Positions 10,763 to 19,413 of a stretch of 64,000 nt of DNA are shown here, one piece after another (within the stretch, counting starts at the first letter, position 1; each line of letters starts with the position of its first letter). The stretch is from Xanthomonas dyei (GTDB lineage: Bacteria; Pseudomonadota; Gammaproteobacteria; Xanthomonadales; Xanthomonadaceae). Below the pieces are notes generated by a model. The model made no database searches, was not told the origin of the DNA, and was given only the letters and a program-made list of their open reading frames with translations. Both the position numbers and the translations under genes were made by a program. The stretch spans positions 1 through 64,000 of the forward strand of contig NZ_MDEE01000001.1 of the NCBI RefSeq assembly GCF_002939865.1, in the 5' to 3' direction.

Positions 10763-11713
10763 TCAAGGATCCATGGCGCGATAGGTTTTTTCGCCTGCAT
10801 TCACCGCTACCGTCAGCCGATTTTCCGGCGGCGCGATCGGGCAGACCACATGCGGGGTGAACGCGCAGGGCGGATTTTCGGCCAGATTGAAATCGAGCAG
10901 CACCCGGCCATCGCGCGGCATCTCCGTGAATAGATAGCGCGCGCCGCCATAACTTTCCTTGCCGCTGGTGCGATCGGTAAACAGAAAAAACAGGCCGCTG
11001 CCATCGTCCTGCGCGAGCGGCTGCAGATGGTATTCCCGACCATCGCGGATAAACACCGCCTCGCCTGGAACCTCCGCCGTCAGTGGCGTGCCGATGGATG
11101 TCAGCAAGGTCACCGACCGTGGCGTGGCATACGGCTGCCAGCGCGCATCGACCCGCCACTGCGGGTCGATCGGAAAATACTCAAAGCCCTGAAATGCAGT
11201 CAACGCCGGCGCTGCCGGGTCGCGAAAACGCCAGCCAAACAACGTACCGGTCTGCACCAGATAGAACTGCCGGTTGCCCACATCGAGCCGGTCGCCACGC
11301 TGGTCCGCCCGCTCAGGCTCCAGACTGACGTCATCCACAGGCTGCCCGTTCAACCTCACCGACGCGCCGGCTGCCGCCTTGAAGCGCACATGACCCTGCC
11401 CATCCAGGCTCAATTGGCCCAGCTGTGCTGGGCCGGCAGGCAAGACGAGATCGTTGTGCGAATCGCTGCCCACCTGGTACTGACCTGCACGCACGCGACC
11501 GGAGCCGGTGTAGCTCAGCCAGCCATCGGGCGCACGCACCTGTGCCAGACGCTGCGCGCGCGCTCGTTCCAATGCAAGCCGGTACACCTGCTGCTTATCG
11601 GTCGTCGAACGCTTGGAGACACGCACATCGCCAGCGTCACCAGAGCTTGCCGAACACGCAGCCATCGCCATCACTGCGACGCACAAGGCGCCCTTCTGCA
11701 ACTGCAACCGCAT
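10763..11713 (-). CDS. DUF1684 lipoprotein
   Basis: A 316-residue lipoprotein. The start MRLQLQKGAL leads into a hydrophobic stretch ending AMAAC, a lipobox with the acylated cysteine near residue 20. The rest matches the DUF1684 pattern: a FGWRFRDP block, then FEYFPIDPQWR, GRVLLDFN, NPPCAFTPHVVCPIAP and a C-terminal YRAMDP. The family's biochemical role is unknown; the NPPCAF and CPIAP cysteines are characteristic. The gene converges on the amidase with 46 bases between stops. Confidence 0.85.
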   Translation of the reverse strand: MRLQLQKGALCVAVMAMAACSASSGDAGDVRVSKRSTTDKQQVYRLALERARAQRLAQVRAPDGWLSYTGSGRVRAGQYQVGSDSHNDLVLPAGPAQLGQLSLDGQGHVRFKAAAGASVRLNGQPVDDVSLEPERADQRGDRLDVGNRQFYLVQTGTLFGWRFRDPAAPALTAFQGFEYFPIDPQWRVDARWQPYATPRSVTLLTSIGTPLTAEVPGEAVFIRDGREYHLQPLAQDDGSGLFFLFTDRTSGKESYGGARYLFTEMPRDGRVLLDFNLAENPPCAFTPHVVCPIAPPENRLTVAVNAGEKTYRAMDP

Positions 11714-11800
11714 GCATCCACCCACCACTGCAAGAAACTGCGCTCCGCGCAGCGAGCCTGCGTCCCCACAGACCACCCTTCCTGCCGGTATTGTGCCTGA

Positions 11801-12673
11801 TCAGGAAGCGGTCGCGACCGGACGTGCCGGATCCTGCAGCCAGCCGCTCCAGGAACCGGCATACACGCGCGCACCTGACAAGCCAGCCACTTCCAACGCC
11901 AACAGCAGATGGCAGGCGGTCACGCCCGATCCGCACATCACCACGGCCTGCTCGGGCGTGTAAGCGCCCAGCAATGTAGACAGCTCGGCACGCAATTCAT
12001 CGGCCGGTTTGAAGCGGCCATCGCGGAGGCTCAGGCCCAGCGGGCGACTCACCGCGCCCGGCACATGCCCGGCAACCGGGTCGATCGGCTCCACCTCACC
12101 GCGAAACCGCTCGCCGGCGCGCGCATCCAGCAGCCAACCCGGAGCCTGCCCCAGCCGCGCCAGGATCTGTTCGGCATCCACCACGGCATCGGCATCGAAA
12201 CTGCCGGGATACGCGGCGCCATCGCGCACTGCCGGCGGCTCGGTGGTCTCGGCCAGGCCGGCGGCACGCCATGCGGCCAGCCCGCCATCGAGCACCGCCA
12301 CGCGGCGATGCCCCATCAGCCGTAGCATCCACCACGCGCGTGCCGCGGCCATGCTGCCATCGCCCGCGTCGTAGACCACCACCTGGCTGTGCGGATCGAT
12401 GCCCCACGCGCCCAGGCGCCTGGCGAAGTCGGCGCTGCGCGGCAATGGGTGCCGCCCTTGATCGGCACGCGACAGGTCGGCCAGGTCATGATCGAGATCG
12501 ACGTCATGCGCGCCGGGCAGATGCCCTTGCGCATATGCCTTGCGCGCCGCCTGTGGATCGGGGGCGGTCGGCGGCGCGGCGCGCGCATCCAGCAGCCGCA
12601 GCTGTGGGTGCGGCAATGCCGCGGCCAGGGCGGCGCTATCGACCAGCGTGGTCCAGTTCGGATCGGCACTCAT
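11801..12673 (-). CDS. sseA: 3-mercaptopyruvate/thiosulfate sulfurtransferase
   Basis: A 290-residue two-rhodanese-domain enzyme. The C-terminal domain has the active cysteine C247 in MCGSGVTA; CGSGVT is the loop typical of SseA-type mercaptopyruvate sulfurtransferases. The protein ends with AGSWSGW, the usual C-terminal tag. The N-terminal rhodanese domain (about 10-130, with LPGAHDVDLDHDL) is inactive, as in the family. The ATG at 12673 overlaps the stop of the upstream DUF1289-NUDIX gene (12670-12673). Confidence 0.93.
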   Translation of the reverse strand: MSADPNWTTLVDSAALAAALPHPQLRLLDARAAPPTAPDPQAARKAYAQGHLPGAHDVDLDHDLADLSRADQGRHPLPRSADFARRLGAWGIDPHSQVVVYDAGDGSMAAARAWWMLRLMGHRRVAVLDGGLAAWRAAGLAETTEPPAVRDGAAYPGSFDADAVVDAEQILARLGQAPGWLLDARAGERFRGEVEPIDPVAGHVPGAVSRPLGLSLRDGRFKPADELRAELSTLLGAYTPEQAVVMCGSGVTACHLLLALEVAGLSGARVYAGSWSGWLQDPARPVATAS

Positions 12674-13467
12674 GCAACCTGCTCCAGGCGACGACGAAGA
12701 TTGAGAAGAATGGCCGCGGTGGCGCCCCAGATGCGCTGTCCCGGCCAGGCGTATTCCAGCACGCGACGCGGACGGCCGCGGAATTCCAGCTCCACGCTGC
12801 GCAGATTGTCCGGGTCCATCAGATAGGCCAGCGGCACTTCGAAGATCTCGGCCACTTCCTCCGGTTGCGGCACGGCCACGAACGCGGGATCGATCACCGC
12901 CACCACCGGCGTCACCCGAAACCCGCTCACGGTCAGGAACGGATCCAGATATCCCAGCGCGTGTACCTGCGGCGCACCCAGCGCGATCTCCTCGCAGCTC
13001 TCGCGCAATGCCGCCGCTGCCGCATCGGCATCGGAGGGCTCCATCCGCCCGCCCGGGAAGCTGACCTGCCCGGCATGGTGGCGCAGGCTGTCGGTGCGCC
13101 GGGTCAGCAGCACCATGGTGCCCTGCTCGCGCGGCACCAGGCCGCACAGCACCGCCGCTTCGGCGGACGCACCACCTTCGCTCAGGTCGATCATTTCGGC
13201 ATGGTTCCAGCCTGGGCCGTCGGGTGCGGTGTCCAGCGGATACAGCGCCCGGCGCAACTGCGCATACTCCGGCAGCGCTGCCATGAGCCCACGTGCAGGC
13301 AACACGGTGTGCAACAACTCCTGGCGTTCGGCGTCACTCATGCTCATCCAGCGTGCAATTTCATCCAGGCTGCGCAAGCAGCCGACACAGTGCGACTGCG
13401 CGTCCAATGAACATACACCGATACACGGGCTGGGCAGATCCCCGCGATTGGAATCGGTGTCGCTCAT
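12670..13467 (-). CDS. DUF1289-NUDIX fusion, putative CoA pyrophosphatase
   Basis: A 265-residue protein with two parts. Residues 12-50 form a DUF1289 domain (SPCIGVCSLDAQSHCVGCLR, four cysteines spaced as a probable metal site). The rest is a NUDIX hydrolase of the NudL/CoAse type, with LLTRRTDSLRHHAGQVSF, the FPGGRMEPSDADAAAAALRE box and ESCEEIAL. CoAse enzymes cleave CoA to 3',5'-ADP and phosphopantetheine. The two domains are usually separate proteins. ATG at 13467 is the first that includes the DUF1289 cysteines. Its stop overlaps the sulfurtransferase start as ATGA. Confidence 0.88.
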   Translation of the reverse strand: MSDTDSNRGDLPSPCIGVCSLDAQSHCVGCLRSLDEIARWMSMSDAERQELLHTVLPARGLMAALPEYAQLRRALYPLDTAPDGPGWNHAEMIDLSEGGASAEAAVLCGLVPREQGTMVLLTRRTDSLRHHAGQVSFPGGRMEPSDADAAAAALRESCEEIALGAPQVHALGYLDPFLTVSGFRVTPVVAVIDPAFVAVPQPEEVAEIFEVPLAYLMDPDNLRSVELEFRGRPRRVLEYAWPGQRIWGATAAILLNLRRRLEQVA

Positions 13468-13528
13468 CGCGCGTTTCCGCAGCCGCGGCGTGGGTGTTTC
13501 ATCGGTCTCTTCAGCAAGATTGGGACGC

Positions 13529-13564
13529 CAAAACGACAACGCCGGCCTGGTGGCCGGCGTTGTC
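13529..13564 (-). terminator. Rho-independent terminator
   Basis: A 13-bp perfect stem (13535-13547 with 13552-13564, loop TGGT), followed on the minus strand by GTTTT. It lies 18 bases past the stop of the FKBP gene (13583) and before the DUF1289-NUDIX start, so it ends the FKBP transcript. Confidence 0.85.
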
Positions 13565-13582
13565 AGTGCAACAGCACAAGAA

Positions 13583-14281
13583 TTACTTGACGCTGACCAG
13601 CTTGATTTCGAACTGCACCGCGACGTTCGGCGGGAACGGCGTACGCGGGTCGGCGCCATAGGCCTGATCCGACGGCAACGTCACTTCCCACTTGGAGCCG
13701 GCCGGCATCTGCAGCAGGGTCTCGCGCATGGCCTTCATTTCGACTTCGCTGACCTTGATGGCCGGGATCTGCTGCGCCGGACGCGCCTTCTCGCGATCGC
13801 CGAAGGGGAACGGGCCGGCCACTTCCAGCTGCACGGTGCTGGCCTGGGTCGGCTTGGCGCCCTTGCCCGCTTCGATCACGCGGTACTGCACGCCGCTCGG
13901 CAGGGTCTGCACGCCAGCAGTGCCCTTGTTCTTGGCCAGGAACGCTTCGCTCTTGGTCTTGTTGGCAGCAGCGGCCTTGTCGTACTCGGCCTTGGCCTGC
14001 TGGGCACGGCCCTGCTCACGCTTCTGGAACGCTTCGACCGCCGGCTTGAGCTGGTCGGCGGTGATCGCCGGCTGCTTCTTGGCATAGGCGTCCTGCAGAC
14101 CCTTTACCACCGCGTTGATGTCGAGCTGCTCGCCGCGACCGGTGAGCTCGGCAAGGTTATTGCCGTAGTCGTAACCGAAGTAATAGCTCAACTTGCCCTT
14201 TTCGGACGTCGTGTCCTGGGCCAGTGCATTGCCCGTCAGGGCCAGGGCCGCCACAGCGACCGCGATAGAACGCAACTTCAT
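13583..14281 (-). CDS. FkpA-like protein with divergent FKBP domain
   Basis: A 232-residue secreted protein with signal peptide MKLRSIAVAVAALALTGNALA. An FKBP_N dimerisation region (about 25-110) and a long helix lead to a C-terminal FKBP-like domain starting LPSGVQYRVIEAGKG. That domain is unusual: the FKBP strand with G-x-x-FDSS and the GW-E-G block are absent, replaced by VQLEVAGPFPFGDREKARP. Only the tail with AYGAD and FEIKLV looks normal. Isomerase activity is therefore doubtful and a chaperone role likelier. ATG 14281 is chosen over TTG 14284; GGAG lies 9 bases upstream of the ATG. Confidence 0.82.
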   Translation of the reverse strand: MKLRSIAVAVAALALTGNALAQDTTSEKGKLSYYFGYDYGNNLAELTGRGEQLDINAVVKGLQDAYAKKQPAITADQLKPAVEAFQKREQGRAQQAKAEYDKAAAANKTKSEAFLAKNKGTAGVQTLPSGVQYRVIEAGKGAKPTQASTVQLEVAGPFPFGDREKARPAQQIPAIKVSEVEMKAMRETLLQMPAGSKWEVTLPSDQAYGADPRTPFPPNVAVQFEIKLVSVK

Positions 14282-14445
14282 CAAACAATTCTCCAGGGTG
14301 GTGGCACAGGACGGGTCTGCCGCCTGAGATGACGCGCTAGGATAGCGGCCGCGATACCGAACCGCTACTTATCACGAAAGCTATGACCAGCAAGGCTTTC
14401 GGAAGTTCCGTATTTACTATTTTTTTACGTTCGCAAGGGTGTGCC

Positions 14446-15228
14446 ATGTCCAACGACGTCATTTTGATCGCCGATTACGCCAGTGTCCGGACCATTACGG
14501 TCAATCGGCCGGACAAACTGAACGCATTGAACCGCGACACCATGCTGGCGCTGGACCAGGCATTCGTGGACGCGGAAAACGCCGACGACGTGCGCGTGGT
14601 GGTCCTCACCGGTGCCGGGCCCAAATCCTTCGTGGCCGGCGCGGACATCGCCGAAATGAGCGCGTTGTCGGCGATGGACGGCCGCGAATTTTCGCTGGTC
14701 GGGCAGCGTTTGATGCGCCGGATCGAACGCATGCCCAAACCGGTGATCGGCATGATCAACGGATTTGCGCTCGGCGGCGGGCTGGAGCTGGCAATGGCTT
14801 GCCATCTGCGCATCGCCGCATCCACCGCACGCCTGGGACAGCCGGAAATCAATCTCGGCCTGATTCCCGGCTTCGGCGGCACCCAGCGCCTGTTGCGCCT
14901 GACCGGCCGTGCCGCAGCACTGGAACTGTGCCTGCTCGGCATGCCGATCGATGCAGCGCGCGCACTGCAACTGGGCCTGGTCAATCGCGTGGTCGAGCTC
15001 GACGCCTTGCAGGAAGAAACCCAGACCCTGGCCCAACGCCTGGCGAGCGCCGCACCGCTGGCATTGCGCGGCATTCTGGACGCGGTGGTGTTCGGCGGCG
15101 AATGCGGCATCGAAGAAGGGCTGCAGCTGGAAACCGCGCAATTTGCGCTGTTGTTCGCCAGCGAGGACATGCGCGAAGGCACCCGCGCGTTTCTCGACAA
15201 GCGCCCCGCACAGTTCCACAACCGCTGA
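14446..15228 (+). CDS. Enoyl-CoA hydratase/isomerase family protein
   Basis: A 260-residue crotonase-fold enzyme. It has NRPDKLNALNRD near the N-terminus, FVAGADIAEM (oxyanion and CoA loop), and both catalytic glutamates of true hydratases: GGGLELAMACHLRIA and LGQPEINLGLIPGFGGTQRL. It should hydrate 2-enoyl-CoA in fatty acid or amino acid breakdown. ATG 14446 has AGGGTG just upstream, and the in-frame extension from 14383 is unlike the family. It is followed closely by the 15237 gene and nth, probably one transcript. Confidence 0.92.
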   Translation: MSNDVILIADYASVRTITVNRPDKLNALNRDTMLALDQAFVDAENADDVRVVVLTGAGPKSFVAGADIAEMSALSAMDGREFSLVGQRLMRRIERMPKPVIGMINGFALGGGLELAMACHLRIAASTARLGQPEINLGLIPGFGGTQRLLRLTGRAAALELCLLGMPIDAARALQLGLVNRVVELDALQEETQTLAQRLASAAPLALRGILDAVVFGGECGIEEGLQLETAQFALLFASEDMREGTRAFLDKRPAQFHNR

Positions 15229-15236
15229 GCACCCTG

Positions 15237-15608
15237 ATGCCGCACGACCACCTACCGGCACCGCGCGCACTGGCCATGCGCTTGTTCGACTGCGTGCAGG
15301 CGGACGATCTTGATCGCGCACTGCAACTCGGCCTGATGGACTACCAGCCAGATCCGCACCTCGATGCAGCGGATGCACCGGTCGTGGCGGCCCTGCTCGC
15401 CGCACAACAGCGCCTGCGTGCTGCATGGGCGGCGCGCGAACGCTATCGCGCACGTGCCGCACGGCTGCAACGCCGCGCTGCCGAGCGCGACGCACGGCGT
15501 GCACCCGCACCGGTGCCCAGCCAGCCGGCAGCGGCGGCGTTGCCACCGTTGGCCGCGGCGATCCTGGCGCGCGCCAAAGCCAAGGCAGCGGGAGGGACGC
15601 AACCATGA
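15237..15608 (+). CDS. Small hypothetical protein upstream of nth
   Basis: A 123-residue protein beginning MPHDHLPAPRALAMRLFDC. The N-terminal half is acidic and alanine-rich, the C-terminal half a likely helix rich in R and A (RLRAAWAARERYRARAARLQ) ending in an alanine/proline-rich tail. It is not recognised. The reading frame is supported by position: it starts 8 bases after the hydratase stop and its TGA overlaps the nth ATG (15605-15608). In many proteobacteria rnfB precedes nth, but no iron-sulfur motif is present here. Confidence 0.7.
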   Translation: MPHDHLPAPRALAMRLFDCVQADDLDRALQLGLMDYQPDPHLDAADAPVVAALLAAQQRLRAAWAARERYRARAARLQRRAAERDARRAPAPVPSQPAAAALPPLAAAILARAKAKAAGGTQP

Positions 15609-16315
15609 ACGCTGCACGCCCTGCACCGCCGTCACGCCGCGACAGCACCATGCGCAACCCTGAAATACAGGAAATGTTCGAGCGTTTGCGCGAACTCAAT
15701 CCACACCCGACCACCGAACTGGAATACACCACGCCGTTCGAGTTGTTGATCGCGGTATTGCTGTCGGCGCAGGCCACCGATGTGGGCGTCAACAAGGCCA
15801 CCCGCAAGTTGTATCCGGTCGCCAATACACCGCGCGACATTCTCCATCTTGGAGAAGAAGGGCTGAAGCGCTACATCGCCACCATCGGCCTGTTCAATGC
15901 CAAGGCCAAGAACGTCATCGCCACCTGCCGCATCCTGCTCGAGCAATACGGCGGCGAGGTGCCGCACGATCGCGCAGCTTTGGAAGCCTTGCCCGGCGTC
16001 GGCCGCAAGACCGCCAACGTGGTGCTCAACACCGCATTCGGCGAACCGACGATGGCCGTGGATACGCATATCTTTCGCGTCGCCAACCGCACCGGCCTTG
16101 CACCGGGCAAGGACGTGCGCGCGGTCGAAGACAAGCTGGTCAAGGTCATCCCTGCAGAATTTTTGAACGACGCACATCACTGGCTGATTCTGCATGGCCG
16201 CTACGTGTGCAAGGCACGTAAACCCGATTGCCCGGGCTGCGTGATCCATGACCTGTGCCGCTACCGCGACAAGACCGCGGCGCCAGCCGAACGGCCGCCA
16301 GCTTCGAAGCGCTGA
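15605..16315 (+). CDS. nth: Endonuclease III
   Basis: A 236-residue DNA glycosylase/AP lyase for oxidised pyrimidines. The helix-hairpin-helix LPGVGRKTANVV, with the catalytic lysine in GRKTA, is followed by FGEPTMAVDTH containing the catalytic aspartate. The C-terminal cluster loop has four cysteines spaced C-x6-C-x2-C-x5-C (CKARKPDC, CPGC, CVIHDLC) for [4Fe-4S]. An N-terminal extension of about 16 residues precedes the usual MRNPEIQEMF. That second ATG may be the true start, although the upstream ATG makes the ATGA overlap. Confidence 0.96.
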   Translation: MNAARPAPPSRRDSTMRNPEIQEMFERLRELNPHPTTELEYTTPFELLIAVLLSAQATDVGVNKATRKLYPVANTPRDILHLGEEGLKRYIATIGLFNAKAKNVIATCRILLEQYGGEVPHDRAALEALPGVGRKTANVVLNTAFGEPTMAVDTHIFRVANRTGLAPGKDVRAVEDKLVKVIPAEFLNDAHHWLILHGRYVCKARKPDCPGCVIHDLCRYRDKTAAPAERPPASKR

Positions 16316-16610
16316 CCTGATCCAAGAACAGCTAACGACACGACTGCGCTCACCGCCCGCCCGGCGCGGGAGCTACCGGTGCTCGGTGCGGCGGTACCAC
16401 GCGTCCCTTCCGGCTACGAGCGCGCCGCCCACCTCCAACTGCAGACTGCTCACTACGTTTGTCAGCCGCTCCAATGCGGCGACATGGCTGACACTCTCTA
16501 GTCATCACATACGCGGCCGGGCACAAGCAGGTGCGCGGTAGGCATCACGTCCAGCCAACGCAAATACAAGCTGTCGCGAATCCCCAATCCCGAACTCCCA
16601 CTCCCGGCCC
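16316..16610. other. Gene-free interval with repeats
   Basis: No coding region is supported. A family A repeat copy is at 16346-16405. A single ATTCCC-type arm is at about 16577-16612 (GAATCCCCAATCCCGAACTC), next to the SulP terminator. Confidence 0.6.
16346..16405 (+). repeat. Intergenic repeat, family A, copy 2
   Basis: Begins GCGCTCACCGCCCG and contains CCGGTGCTCGGTGCGGCGG, then TACCACGCG. Same order of blocks as 28001-28053 and the minus strand of 7236-7292. Confidence 0.6.
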
Positions 16611-16665
16611 AAAAAAATCGTGACCGGATGATGCGTCTTTCGGCGCCATGCATCATCCGGTCACG
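16611..16665 (-). terminator. Rho-independent terminator of the SulP/carbonic anhydrase operon
   Basis: A 15-bp perfect stem (16619-16633 with 16651-16665), followed on the minus strand by ATTTTTTT. It lies about 40 bases beyond the SulP stop at 16707. Confidence 0.92.
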
Positions 16666-16706
16666 ACAGATGTCACCCGGCGCGAACGCCGGGCGTTTGT
16701 CACTGA

Positions 16707-18266
16707 TTACGCCGCTTTGCGCGGTTCCGGTACCGGCACGCTTTCTGCGGCCGCTCGCCCTTCGACGCGTCGCTCCAGTTCCTTCCAGTCCACCACCAAC
16801 TCGCATCCGCGCGAGGCCGCATTCCGGCTCCAATCGCGCAGCAATTCGATGCAGGCATGGTCGACGTGATGCAGCTTGGCCACGTCCAGATGCAGCGCGG
16901 TGTTCGGCGGCACGCTTTCCAACGTCCGCGCCATTGCCGGCACCTTCAGGAACGTTGCCGAACCCTGCAGGGTCAGATGCATCTCGTCCTTCTTGTCGGC
17001 GTGCTCGCGCACTTCGACCTTCAGACGCGAGGAATGCAACGCCAGGCGGAACAGCGACAGGCCGAAGCCGATCAGCACGCCGGTCAACAGGTCGGTCGCC
17101 ACGATCGCGAAGGTGGTCGCCAGGTAGATGGCCGCAGTTCCACGACCATAGGTCGCCAACTCCTTGACCTGCCCGATCTTGATCATCTTCACGCCGGTAT
17201 AGACCAGGATGCCGGCCAGACACGCCACCGGCGTCATCCGCAACAACCACGGCAGCAGCATTGCGAACACCAGCAACCAACTGCCGTGCAGGATGGTCGA
17301 CGCACGCGTGGCCGCACCGGCCTGCACATTGGCCGCACTGCGCACGATCACGCCGGTCATCGGCAACGCACCCAGGAAGCCGCACAGCATATTGCCCACG
17401 CCCTGCGCTGCCAGCTCACGGTCGTACTGCGTCCGTGCACCCTGATGCATGCGGTCCACCGCCGCTGCCGAGAGCAACGTTTCGGCACTGGCGATGAAGG
17501 CAAAGGTCACCGCCGACACCAGCAAGGTGTGGTTGAACACACCAAAGATGTCGGAGAAGCTCGGGATGGACACCGCGGAGAACAGGTTGGTCGGTACATC
17601 GACCTTGTTGACGTTCAATCCCTGTAACTGCACGGTCGCGGTCACCACCACCACTGCGATCAACGCACCCGGCAAAAAGCGCAGACGCTGCGGACGCAGC
17701 TTGTCCCAGGCCAGGATGATGCCGATCGTCGCCAGACCCACGAACAATGCCGTGCGGCCGGTACCTTCGCTGATCGCCTGCCACAACACGGCAGGCAATG
17801 CGGCGAAGTTCTCCAGACCACGCGCCTTGGGTGCGGCGTCCATCAGCACATGCGCCTGCGATGCCACAATCAGGATGCCGATGCCCGACAACATACCGGC
17901 CACCACGGCCGGCGATGTCATGCGGAACCACACACCGGCCCGGCACAGACCGGCCACCAACTGAATCGCACCGGCCACCAGAATCACCGGACCAAGCGCG
18001 GCAGCGCCGTGCTCACGCACCAGTTCGAACACCAACACAGCCAGGCCGGCGGCCGGACCGCTCACCTGCAAAGGAGAGCCCGCCAGGAAGCCAACGACCA
18101 GACCACCGATGATGCCGGTGATCAGACCTGCGGCCGGTGGCATTCCGGAAGCGATCGCGATACCCATGCACAACGGTAGCGCGACAAGAAAGACCACCAC
18201 AGACGACAACAAATCACGCCCAAACAGTCCCTGACGGAAATATCCGCCGATACCTGATGTGTTCAT
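16707..18266 (-). CDS. SulP-family anion (probable bicarbonate) transporter with STAS domain
   Basis: A 519-residue inner-membrane protein with about 12 hydrophobic segments. Family marks are GMPPAAGLITGIIGGLVVGFLAGSP near residues 40-64, and SAETLLSAAAVDRM and GALPMTGVIVRSAAN in the second half. A C-terminal STAS domain (about 430-500) includes LHLDVAKLHHVDHACIELL. SulP proteins carry sulfate, bicarbonate or other anions. Pairing with a beta-carbonic anhydrase 11 bases upstream makes bicarbonate or CO2 handling the likely role. This is inference from neighbourhood, not from substrate residues. Confidence 0.88.
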   Translation of the reverse strand: MNTSGIGGYFRQGLFGRDLLSSVVVFLVALPLCMGIAIASGMPPAAGLITGIIGGLVVGFLAGSPLQVSGPAAGLAVLVFELVREHGAAALGPVILVAGAIQLVAGLCRAGVWFRMTSPAVVAGMLSGIGILIVASQAHVLMDAAPKARGLENFAALPAVLWQAISEGTGRTALFVGLATIGIILAWDKLRPQRLRFLPGALIAVVVVTATVQLQGLNVNKVDVPTNLFSAVSIPSFSDIFGVFNHTLLVSAVTFAFIASAETLLSAAAVDRMHQGARTQYDRELAAQGVGNMLCGFLGALPMTGVIVRSAANVQAGAATRASTILHGSWLLVFAMLLPWLLRMTPVACLAGILVYTGVKMIKIGQVKELATYGRGTAAIYLATTFAIVATDLLTGVLIGFGLSLFRLALHSSRLKVEVREHADKKDEMHLTLQGSATFLKVPAMARTLESVPPNTALHLDVAKLHHVDHACIELLRDWSRNAASRGCELVVDWKELERRVEGRAAAESVPVPEPRKAA

Positions 18267-18277
18267 GGTCGACTCCG

Positions 18278-18958
18278 TCAGGCGAGTTCAGCGCGGACGA
18301 CTTGCTGCAGTCGTGGGCGCGGAGTGGCTTCGGGGGTGCTTTCGGCCAGCAATGGGCGGAAGCCACCCTTCTCGGCATCGAAGGCGCGGATCTCCCCGTG
18401 GGCGATATCGTAGATCCAGCCGTGAATGCGCAAGGTGCCCGCCGCCAGACGGGCTGCAACCACCGGCTGGGTCCGCAGGTGATCGAGCTGCGAGACCACA
18501 TTCTCTTCGGTCATGCAGCTCAATGCGTCCTGGCTGGCCGGATCGTGGCCGTGATGCGCGGTGACGTGACGCGCCGCATCGGTGTGCTTGAGCCACGCCG
18601 CCACGGACGGAACATCTTCCAGCGATTCCGGCTTGAGCACGGCCTTCATGGCGCCGCAGTCGGTGTGGCCGCAGATCACGATGTGACGTACGCCGAGCAC
18701 GGCGATGGCGTACTCGATCGCCGCCACCACGCCACTGACGTGCTGGGAGTAAGGCGGGACGACATTGCCGATATTGCGGTAGACGAACAATTCGCCGGGC
18801 TGCGCGGAGAAGATCAGCTCCGGCATGACGCGCGAGTCGGCGCAGGTGATGAACAAGGTATGCGGGCTCTGGCCGCCGGCCAGTTCCTGAAAGCGCGCAC
18901 TCTGGCGCGGATACACTTCCTTACGGAAATGGCGAAAACCTTCTAGCAAACTTTCCAT
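18278..18958 (-). CDS. Beta-class carbonic anhydrase
   Basis: A 226-residue zinc enzyme interconverting CO2 and bicarbonate. Zinc ligands C39, H98 and C101 (ITCADSR and ICGHTDCGAM) and the D41-R43 dyad are all present, with the family FVYRNIGNVVPPY block at 58-70. No signal peptide, so cytosolic. AGGA lies 7 bases before the ATG. It is the first gene of a two-gene operon with the SulP transporter, which ends at a strong terminator. Confidence 0.95.
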   Translation of the reverse strand: MESLLEGFRHFRKEVYPRQSARFQELAGGQSPHTLFITCADSRVMPELIFSAQPGELFVYRNIGNVVPPYSQHVSGVVAAIEYAIAVLGVRHIVICGHTDCGAMKAVLKPESLEDVPSVAAWLKHTDAARHVTAHHGHDPASQDALSCMTEENVVSQLDHLRTQPVVAARLAAGTLRIHGWIYDIAHGEIRAFDAEKGGFRPLLAESTPEATPRPRLQQVVRAELA

Positions 18959-19071
18959 GGGAGATTCCTCTAGGCAACGGATGGCGACCCGCGGCGCAAA
19001 CCGCGAATTGCAAAGACAAACAAATCAATCGGAAAGCCGGCGCAGCGCACCGGGTACAGCGACAGCGGGGA

Positions 19072-19413
19072 TCAGCCAAGCAATGCGTTTGGAGGACGCA
19101 GTTGCGGGATCAGGTCGCGTTTTTGATTTGCCGGCGCATGATGCGCGTGCCAAGAAGGGGAATACCGCGCCAGCATCGGCCATGCTTGGGAGAGCAAGGG
19201 GATATCGTCCGCAGGGTGGGTATCGACTTGGCTTTGCGTATCGCCTTCGTCCTGCGGATCTTCTGCTGCGTCGCGTTCTTCGCCAGCATCCACCATCACC
19301 GCCACGCCGCCGCCCACCAACGCATCGTAGATGCGCGTGTGTGCGTTGGCTGCCGACCACGCGGTGAGCGCGAGCAGGCAGACCAACAGCAATTGGAGGA
19401 ATCGAGGAAACAT
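19072..19413 (-). CDS. Small secreted protein, unknown
   Basis: A 113-residue protein with a clear Sec signal peptide (MFPRFLQLLLVCLLALTAWSAANA) and an acidic mature part containing DAGEERDAAEDPQDEGD and a C-terminal HAHHAPANQKRDLIPQ. Not recognised. The nearest ribosome site is AAGG only 2 bases before the ATG, so the start is weakly supported. It lies upstream of and in the same direction as the carbonic anhydrase with a 113-base gap. Confidence 0.5.
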   Translation of the reverse strand: MFPRFLQLLLVCLLALTAWSAANAHTRIYDALVGGGVAVMVDAGEERDAAEDPQDEGDTQSQVDTHPADDIPLLSQAWPMLARYSPSWHAHHAPANQKRDLIPQLRPPNALLG

